NCBI GenBank assembly: GCA_001792895.1
Contig: MARA01000013.1
Location: 868,001-932,000, forward strand
Source: Lentinus brumalis
Lineage: Eukaryota > Basidiomycota > Agaricomycetes > Polyporales > Polyporaceae
Reading direction: 5' to 3'
DNA: 64,000 nucleotides
Shown here: piece after piece, positions 56,575 through 64,000 of the stretch
How positions within the stretch are numbered: position 1 is the first letter of the stretch
Layout of the letters: each line of letters begins with the position of its first letter
Position numbers and translations under genes: made by a program
Notes under the pieces: model-generated
The model's database searches: none
What the model saw: the letters and a program-made list of their open reading frames with translations, nothing else
Told to the model about the DNA's origin: nothing

Positions 56575-57330
56575 GTATGCAGGACGCTGCCCATATGCTG
56601 GCAATTGACGGGATCACACTACCGGCCCCGGTCTGGATGTTCTTCCGCGGTGTCCTCGTTTGGGTTGCTGAGAAGAGGAACATTCTGGAGCAGGACACTT
56701 TTCGAGTTCAGTATGATGATGTGCGTAATGCGATTGGGAGCCCCGCGAGCAGAGTTGAAGCAAATGTCAGCGAGGATCTCAGACCTCAGTGAGTACCATT
56801 GCCTTCACCATCAGGACTCAAATGACGACGTCTCTCGGATTTGTGCAGCTCCTGGAACGTTGCTCCCTTCCCACGATCGTGCACGCTCGCCATCTGGGTC
56901 TCTTCGATCCACCGCATCCCCGCCGCAGAGCTCCATCTCTGTGGCCTACGATATCTCAACCCCAGTATGGTCGACACCTCTATCGGCGTTCATGCGGCTC
57001 AATCAGCGCTTCCTAGTTATTCACGTCCGGGCGGTCGCACGCTGACCCCTCGGACGCGCTTTCCACCTGTCGACGGTTGTCTCTCGGCGTATGCTTACCC
57101 TGATGTAGACACGGATGCGCACGCTCTCCTCGTATATCCCCGGCTTCTACTTCCACCTTCGCTCTGCCACTCGCGCGCTATCTGTCTGCTGCTCCGACGG
57201 AGGTGGAGGTGGCGACGCCCACAGCAAGTCCTGCGCCGACGTTGAGCGCCGCAAGCACGATTGAGGGCATGCAGATCTCGTGTTGGCAGTCGTCGTATAG
57301 CCAGGAGAATCGGCTCATCGCTTCTCATTG
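56575..57330 (+). pseudogene. membrane-protein module, copy D, decayed
   Basis: AHMLAIDGITLPAPVW followed by WVAEKRNILEQDTF corresponds to the copy A segment around AHLLTTDQITG and LLRRGTFGSGTLLG. The tail up to about 57330 keeps the SSYSQENRLI end. The hydrophobic helix is degraded and frames shift. Confidence 0.5.
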
Positions 57331-57601
57331 CTCTCATGCTGTCAATGCGTATTCATTTACTAGGTTTTCCGAGTCAAATCGCTCGTTGATCCTGTCTCTT
57401 ATATAAGCTTTGGGCTGCCATCGATTGGCCCTCGTCCCCGCCGCTGCTCTCCGAGTCTCTCCCTCCATCCGCGGTCATCTGGGCTTGATGTCAGCACGCC
57501 CGCTCTTGTACGACTCCTTGTTCCTGGTGAGTACTGGCCGTGTCGTAGTGATCGCGATGAGACACGTGAACTGACTTCGATGGACTATCTATCCGTAGGA
57601 C

Positions 57602-59013
57602 ATGCCTACGTTCCCGCTGGAGCTGACCGACGAGATCATCGCATGGATCTCGGTTGTGTGCGACGGCGCGTGGTACGATGAACGCGAGAGGTACCGCACC
57701 CTGCTCGACTGCTCTTTGGTCTGCAGTGCATGGCTGCCCGTCAGCTGGCATCAACTGTTCCAAAAGCTGCACATCAACACTCCAGAACGGTACGATCTAC
57801 TCGTATCCCGGGTCTTGCACTCGGCGAAAATGAGGATCCATCTCCTATCTGTCCGCTCAGTAGCGTTGTTCACCGACCGCTCCCGGGGTGCCCTCCCTAC
57901 CTTCCATCGGAGCCCGTTCGTGCTCGAATTTGCCGGATATCTTCCCAATCTGACATCCATGGATTTCTGTCTCGGGAGTGTCGAGGCATTTTCATCACAC
58001 CCCAGCTCCTTTCTGGTCATATCTCGGTTCTTGACTACTTGAACACTGATGATCAATGATCATGAACTGCACATTCTCTTCGTCGCACTCTTACCTTGTT
58101 ACCCTCCTTGAACAGTCTCCAGATTTGCAACGCATCATGGCCAGACCCGGCGGTGGACCGCTTGCCTGTGCTGTCGCATGGTGCATCTACCGTCCGTCGG
58201 CCAGTCCTATTAGTTTTAAACATCCTCGGCTGGGAAGCTGATCCTCCTAGTCGACGTTGTGCTCAGCAGTTCATAGCGTGGTTGTCGGAGACGGCGACAT
58301 CGTCATCTCTCGTTGATCTCAGGGTCAGCGGCCATTCTAGCGTGGCGCAGCTCGGAAGCATGGCCATGTTTGGTCCGTCCCTGTTTCGCTTTGGACGCGG
58401 TGTAAGGAAGTTGGATATCGGGGTCCACCAAGCTGATAGTGGTCAGTCACGTTTTTCATCTGCTTTCCTGATCGTTGACTAAAATTTCATGAATAGAGCT
58501 CGATATGTTTCTGTGCAAATTCACAAGCCTGGAGACACTTCACCTGCGCTTCAAATACGCCCTCCAGCCTGATACCTGGGTCCAGGCAGAGACACTCGTG
58601 CGCTCCCTTCCTCGTCCAACACAGCTCGTGAACCTCTACATCTCTGCTAGTTCCTATGATCATGGCCCACTCGAGCTTTCGAAATTCGAAGGTCTTGAGT
58701 CTCTGGACGAGGCTCTACGGCTCGAGCTATTCCGAGGCCTTCAGGCCGTGAAGCTTCATGTGGAATATCGCAAAGAAGAGGGCGACCCGGAGGAGGGACT
58801 AACTCTTACGGCGACTATGCTGGCAGTGATGAAGAACAAACTACCACAACTCGTCGTGCGGAATGTTATTGAAGTATCAGCTGAAGTGTATTACATAGTA
58901 AGTACGGGGACCGAGATGCAACTTATACCAATTAACCGCTCCACCAGCTCTCGGACCCTAAACCTGTACTGGACGTTGAGCGTCCACTCAACCCCAACAC
59001 CGTGCTATCCTAG
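57602..59013 (+). pseudogene. F-box protein 2 (broken paralogue of F-box 1)
   Basis: The same three-exon layout and the same acceptor-ATG context (CCGTAG-GAC-ATG) as F-box 1. It opens MPTFPLELTDEIIAWIS with CSLVCSAWLPVSWHQLF. The first exon hits a stop at 58040 (ISRFLTT). The aligned stretch is 7 bases shorter than in F-box 1, which shifts the frame. Beyond it the homologous frame is open again (PSLNSLQICNASWPDPAVD, VLSHGASTVRRPVLL), then ELDMFLCKFTSLETLHL after an intron at 58441-58496. The last exon closes VLDVERPLNPNTVLS at 59013. An unusual intron across the break cannot be excluded. Confidence 0.65.
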
Positions 59014-59071
59014 GCGAAGTCGCGTATCCTATTCTGTATCACTCGGTCGTCCTTCAGCCTCTGCGTCCGCC

Positions 59072-60350
59072 ATGGCGGGCTCCCCGCCTGAGCTCCCGCT
59101 CCAGAACGCATATCTAGACGTCCACTTGTGCAACACGCTGATAGAGCTCCCATCACATCCACTCGTGAGGTCGGGCTCACGCGTCCTCTCGCTCACGCCC
59201 ACACCAGAACCAAGACGACGGATTCGCTGAACCGTCTTGAGCAAAAACTGCGGGCTCTGTACGGGTCCGGGCCCGGACGCCCGTGAGGAGCTGGCTATGC
59301 TCCGTGTCGTACCAGCGGCTGAACTCCGCCATCGCGACATTCCTCATCTAGACCTCGAATACGGCCAACTACTTCCTTGGCGCACTCTCGCTGACACTGC
59401 CGTCTTCGTATGCTTCTCATACATTGCTCCCTCCAATTCATCGCTGCTCAGCGAAGTTCATGCGGCTTCTCTTTGACCGGTCCATAGACATTCTGCTCCA
59501 TCAGCTCCAGCTTGTCAGGTCGACGCGGTGCTTGGTCATATCGGCAGCGCTCCGTCACTGCTCTCGATGCCGAACTCAATCGCCTCCTGGTATTCCGGGG
59601 TCCGGGTCCAGGAGGGCCGCGGTCGTAGAGTGCCACTTGGTTGTAGAGGCGGGGAAGGCCCCGCCGGTTCCGATTCCACAATGCAGGCTATTTGGTAGGA
59701 TCAGGAGGAGGAGACCATGTCCTTCAGAAGTATCATGAATTCGCAATCAAATGGTACTGGTACCAATTATGAGTCGCCGGCCAATGATGCGCGTACTGAC
59801 TCTGATGATCACTACAGATTGACTCAGCAGAAGTACATGCCGGTCGCACCTAAGAAGGTCCTGAATGCACGTCGTGATCTGTTCATTGCTGAAATCACAA
59901 GAACGGCCCTGGCGAGACTCAACTTGCACGCATTAGGCGAGCTCGACTCGGGGCTATCGGCCGCTCGTCCTCGCTCGCAGAGCTGAAGGTCGCTCAACGG
60001 AATAATTTATCCTGAAGACAAAGCAGGCATCACAGCCGCGAGACCGTTCGCAAATCGCAAACTATTGTGGCAGAGGAGAGAGACGAGAGTGTCTATTGTA
60101 GAGGACCCAAATATGGTTATAGATCGGCCAGCCAATGAGATCCCTCCCTGGTTGCACGCCCTGATTACCTAATCTTGCTGGGGCCCTACCAGGCGAAATA
60201 CCGATTCCAAACAAGTGGAATCGGAACGTGAGCGGGCGAGATCTGGTCCTGTGTCTCGCGGAGAGGAAACGCGGGCCCGGCCTCCGTGTCATCCCACTGC
60301 TCGGACGCATATGACCCTCGAAGCGTAGACCCGACGTCAGTGTAGGGTAA
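59072..60350 (+). pseudogene. module gene 3, second copy (uncertain)
   Basis: It starts MAGSPPELPLQNAYLDVHLC (59072), continuing to PEPRRRIR and a stop at 59230. The later segment at 60250-60350 (AERKRGPGL, with GACCCGACGTCAGTGTAG) matches the 3' end of the first copy. The intervening frames are not continuous. Confidence 0.35.
59717..59986 (+). CDS. small hypothetical protein
   Basis: An 89-codon frame starting MSFRSIMNSQSNGTGTNY, with VAPKKVLNARRDLFIAEI, ending SAARPRSQS. It lies within the second copy of module gene 3, so it may be an exon of that gene. No family recognised. Confidence 0.3.
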   Translation: MSFRSIMNSQSNGTGTNYESPANDARTDSDDHYRLTQQKYMPVAPKKVLNARRDLFIAEITRTALARLNLHALGELDSGLSAARPRSQS

Positions 60351-60954
60351 CAGAAGGCTGGTGCATCTAGAGAGGTTCAGTGGAGGTGAAGCAGGGAGCG
60401 ACAAGACTGAAATTGGCGTCGTCGGTCGACAGATCGTCATGATGATGAGGAAATTGAGCTCGTAGCAAGTAATCCCATGACACAGATGTAATGTCGAGAC
60501 TTACATGGTAGTTTCGGAGGACTGAACCAGGTGGTTGTATGAGGAGCATGTCGTGCTGTGCTCGAAGGTGCTGTAGAGGGTCCGTATTACTCCGGAAGCC
60601 GCCACCGACCTACGCTTGAAGGCCAAGAAAGTACATACTCAAGTGTCTTGCACTGATTGTGCAGGCCAGGGCATGGACGGGGCCATAGATTGGATGCTAT
60701 GGTACATGCTACATGCGTACTACCCCGCCGTCTACTGACCGCCTCGCAGCCCCCGTCCCATCATCTCCCAGATCCCATGACGCCCTGCCGCTGCCTTGCC
60801 ACACAGCTCGAAGGTCCAGGTCCAGGTGAGCGTCACGCGCAATTACAGCGGCACCCGTCGTGTACGTATCTCTGCACCTCAACCATCGCGTCCTGGCACA
60901 TGTGCACTCGCCCTTCCTTGCGCGCAGCTCAACCGCACAAGATGTCTGCAACAT

Positions 60955-62379
60955 GGACACCAATGAGCAAAGGGCCCGCACAGAACGAGCGCGACGCGAG
61001 GTACGTACCTTCAACACAACGACCTACAGCGGCGGCGGGCGAGCGGTGGTAAGCGCGGCGACAAAGCGGAAGAGTAACAAGGGCGAGGGCAACATCTGGC
61101 AGGGGGGGGAGACAAGGTGAGCAAGACACGCGGGCTCTATGCGCTCCCCATATACCTTAAATACTCCTCCCCATCCTAGCCCCGACTTGTGCGACGTCAG
61201 CATGCCGACCGGCACCGTCCCTACATCAGACACACTTACACAATGCGACAACAAGACCGTGATGTGTTCAAGCAAGCGGATGCGCTCCAGACGGGCTCTC
61301 TTGCATATCTTGAATATGGGCGCCGTCGGCCCTGGGTCGTGTCCCGGGTACGCTATCTCCGAATCGGCACACAACGCTTGCAACTCGCACCGCGGCTCTA
61401 TCCCCCGGTGGTCGCAAACTCTGGTATGTGTTCATACTGCAGCCCCTCCTCTTGCTGGATACAACGCAAGCCCTGCAGTACACGTCCGACTTCCCGGGAG
61501 ACGGTCCCCTCCGCGACAAGACCACAGTCCGCCCGAGTTCTAACTTGGCCTCAGCGTCGTACAACGACGGGCTCGGACGGCGAGGGCGGTACATGGCAGC
61601 ACAAGCGCGCGACGCCTCCCAAGTCATCGGTGGTGCGTGAGTGTCATCCGTGTCCCATCCTCCATAGCACCGTGACGTCAGCTTCTGACTCGCCGTGCAG
61701 CTGCAGGAACGCCAGCGGTCGGTCGGTCGGTCGCGCAAAGGCTCGGTCGTGAACGCGCTTTAGATTCGGACGTGCATCGCCGTTGCATTTGCGTGCTACG
61801 GGAGTCGGGACATGGCACATGCAGGCTGCAGCACGGGAGGCTCGGCAACGGGAACAGGAACAGGAATAGGAACAGGAACAGGAACAGGAACAGGAACAGG
61901 AAGCGGTGCACGACGACCGCGACCCAAGCCCTGGCCCTAGACAGAACTCCTGGATGACGGGAGCGTCACTGAATCTGGAGGAGTACGCAGACTCGACGTG
62001 CTTGTCCTCGACCAGTAACTGGGGATTGAGACAGATAGTGCCGGGTGTATCACAAGAGCTGGGTGAGGCATTTCCGAGTGAGAGGCGTTCAACACAGATG
62101 GCAGGGGTCGTGAAGGCGCAGAAGATCATCGCGTTGAGCCGGCTGCAGGTGGTAGCGACGGAAATCATTGAGGGCAAACGCAGGGATATGCTACGAGATT
62201 GCGGACCGGACATCGGGAGGAAGAGGAAGGATCAGGGTGACAGAGGGTGTAGTGAGACCGACATTCCACGGGTCGAACTGTATGCTAGGTTCATCGTGTT
62301 CCGAATCGTCATGTTGGCTGGCTTGTCACCGAAGATACATACCTCCGGTAGGTTCATACCATCGTCTCTTGGCCCTTGA
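60955..62379 (+). CDS. hypothetical multi-exon protein with a Gln-Glu repeat (possibly broken)
   Basis: Coding-looking blocks: MDTNEQRARTERARREVR (60955), MRQQDRDVFKQADALQTG with LEYGRRRPWVVSRVRYLRI (61243-61425), SNLASASYNDGLGRRGRY with MAAQARDASQVIGG (to 61636), and a last exon with an (EQ)n repeat. That exon continues WMTGASLNLEEYADSTC, GEAFPSERRSTQMAGVV and KIIALSRLQVVATEIIEG, ending at 62379. One repeat unit reads TAG in place of CAG in the expected frame, which would stop translation. Family unknown. Confidence 0.35.
61849..61903 (+). repeat. GGAACA hexanucleotide tandem repeat
   Basis: About nine units of GGAACA, the third carrying a C-to-T change (GGAATA). It encodes Gln-Glu on the plus strand in one frame and Asn-Arg or Gly-Thr in the others. 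Confidence 0.9.
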
Positions 62380-62399
62380 GCGCGCGAATCTCCTGGACA

Positions 62400-64000
62400 A
62401 GAAGTCGGCGAGTATGCCTTCGTGTCGCCTGAGGAACCGATGTGACCTGTGCATGTGGGTGCGGGGGTAGAGTATACGTGCGGACGGGCCACATTATATC
62501 GCTCTGACGGCACCCAGAGTTAGCCCAGGAACTGCGATGCCCCTCACGCGTGATAAAGATGGGAGGTATATGGGCACGTCTTATGCAAGAGAGATGGTAC
62601 GGATCGAGAGGTCCACGATGGCATTGGTCGAATCTCATGGCCAGATGCTTTTGCGGTCGCTCGAAGCCTTTCTGTCCTCTACTGGCAGACCGATCTGATG
62701 GCTAGTGCATTTACACTTCTGTGTGTGGCAAGACCTCCGGGGTGGTGATTCGTTCCTGCAATTCTGCTGAAACGAGAACTTAGTATGAGTATGAGGGGCA
62801 CCAGCGGACAAAAAGACTCGACTTCAGTTCTGAGTTTGGACTTTGGATTTGGACTTCGGCAACTGAAGTGAACTTCAGAGTTGGACTTGACACGTGATCG
62901 GTTCAATTTCGGTTTGTGATTTCGGTTTCGCGCGGGCGTCTCAACTTCCGCTTTGGGTTTCGGTTTCGCCTCTCGACTTCACGACTCCCCATCGCGACTT
63001 CGCCCAGTGCGACACTGTCACTGTGCGCCCCGGCTGATTGACGCCTCCGGCACGCACCTCCGGTAACTTCGCAACGCCTCGCAGCACTCCCACAAGCAGG
63101 AATCAGGTCTGCCACTGAGTACTTCAACTTGTTCAGTAAGTACTGTCCAGTGTCCAGCGGCGCCCTCCGCGGCAGAGACTTGGACTCGAAGGTGGACACC
63201 AAAGTTCTGGGAGTGAATGAGGAGGTCCTGAGAAGGAGTGCCAGAAAGCTAGCAGGACTCGAGGACGACAAGGTGTGCCTTACCATTCACTGGCCGCCTA
63301 CTTACTAGTAGTCATATCCCCTCTATCAAGCTCGAGCCCATTCTGCTCCGAGACCGGAGCATATGTATAATTATCATCCGGTACCTCATGAGCTTGAGGA
63401 CTACTGCATTTTGCCGAGCTTGAAAGAGTGCGTTAATTAGTGATGACATCACTCTGGGAAGCAACAAACGGTAAGACAAAAGTGCCTCCGAGTCAGGCAG
63501 GTGTAGTCCCGACATCGGGCACAAAGTCGGCCACAAGATTTCTGCTCCACCTGGACACCACGACTCACGACTCCGGGCACGCTTGCCCGCCCCACTCTAG
63601 ACCTGATCCTCACCATAGTAGGGCAGTGGGGCACAGCGCTGATTCAGTGATTTGGCCTGACAATGGCTTTGGGGTCCATCTGGTGTATGGCTTCCCCCTA
63701 CTTCAAATGGAGACAGACTGGTGGATGGGCTGGTTCGAAGCATGCTACCGCTTCTGCACTTGATCGTGCACTATCAAGACCTTTCAACGATGGATAGTAT
63801 GAGCCCCTACTCTGAAACCGCGAGTTGCTGGCCCGGTGTAAGTTGACAGATCCCGAGATCTCCAAGTCCAATTCACACAACTGCTTCCTTTACACGTTAT
63901 CAGGCAAAGTCTGTAGTAACAGTCATGCAATTTTTCCAGTTCCAAGTGCAGACAAATGTCGTCGTCAGAGCTTGAATTCCTTTGTCGCGGCAATGTGCAA
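62400..64000. other. region without a supported gene; low-complexity stretch at 62800-62990
   Basis: TTTGGACTT/TTCGGTTT-like words repeat between 62810 and 62970 and give an Arg/Asn-rich minus-strand frame (62903-63286) that I do not trust. The remainder shows short frames only. Confidence 0.4.

Noticed and set aside
62903..63286. 127-codon minus-strand frame
   Set aside because: Half of it is translated low-complexity TTCGGTTT-like sequence; no motif and no splice partners.

Overview
The window looks like nuclear DNA of a basidiomycete fungus (Agaricomycete type). Coding regions are broken by many short introns of about 38-75 bp with GT-AG borders, GC content is moderate and even, and several proteins belong to families I know mainly from Agaricomycetes: F-box/GS-DLDIYVP proteins, LGxGYPLW proteins, DUF6699-like proteins, Ser/Thr-rich single-pass membrane proteins, and Helitron Rep/helicase with a DUF6570-like region. 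No rRNA, CRISPR array or bacterial-style operon was seen. All exon joins were made by hand from splice consensus, frame and homology.

Layout. (1) 1-17.6 kb, minus strand: five dispersed paralogues of an F-box-like plus GS...LDIYVP (nucleotidyltransferase-like) family, in two subtypes. A split-exon GATA zinc-finger gene (7.7-9.3 kb) and a few weak hypothetical genes lie between them, with long non-coding stretches. (2) 18.6-24.3 kb: a compact SRPK-like kinase, two tRNA-like sequences and two multi-exon genes of unknown function. (3) 24.8-27.7 kb: a complete but divergent class I ribonucleotide reductase large subunit (R1) in ten exons with a TATA box. (4) 28-32 kb, minus: three basidiomycete-type hypothetical genes, the last with a 260-bp inverted-repeat element just upstream of its ATG. 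(5) 32.4-38.9 kb: sparse sequence with a 289-bp tandem repeat, a MYND-finger gene and another hypothetical gene. (6) 39.3-40.5 kb, minus: a ribonucleotide reductase small subunit (R2) with all metal ligands and the radical tyrosine, but two opposite frameshifts and no C-terminal R1-binding tail. (7) 41-47.2 kb: a near-complete autonomous Helitron whose coding sequence is split by one missing base in a C run. (8) 48-60.4 kb: a duplicated module of [single-pass membrane protein + F-box protein + a third unknown gene]. The membrane-protein part is present four times and the second F-box gene is broken. (9) 61-64 kb: a weak multi-exon gene carrying a GGAACA hexamer repeat, then low-complexity sequence.

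How it fits together. R1 and R2 would together make a class I ribonucleotide reductase; two divergent copies within 16 kb suggest an accessory pair, of which R1 still looks functional and R2 is decaying. The remainder is typical of a fast-evolving accessory region: local paralogue arrays, segmental duplication, a Helitron, a MITE-like element and tRNA-derived fragments.
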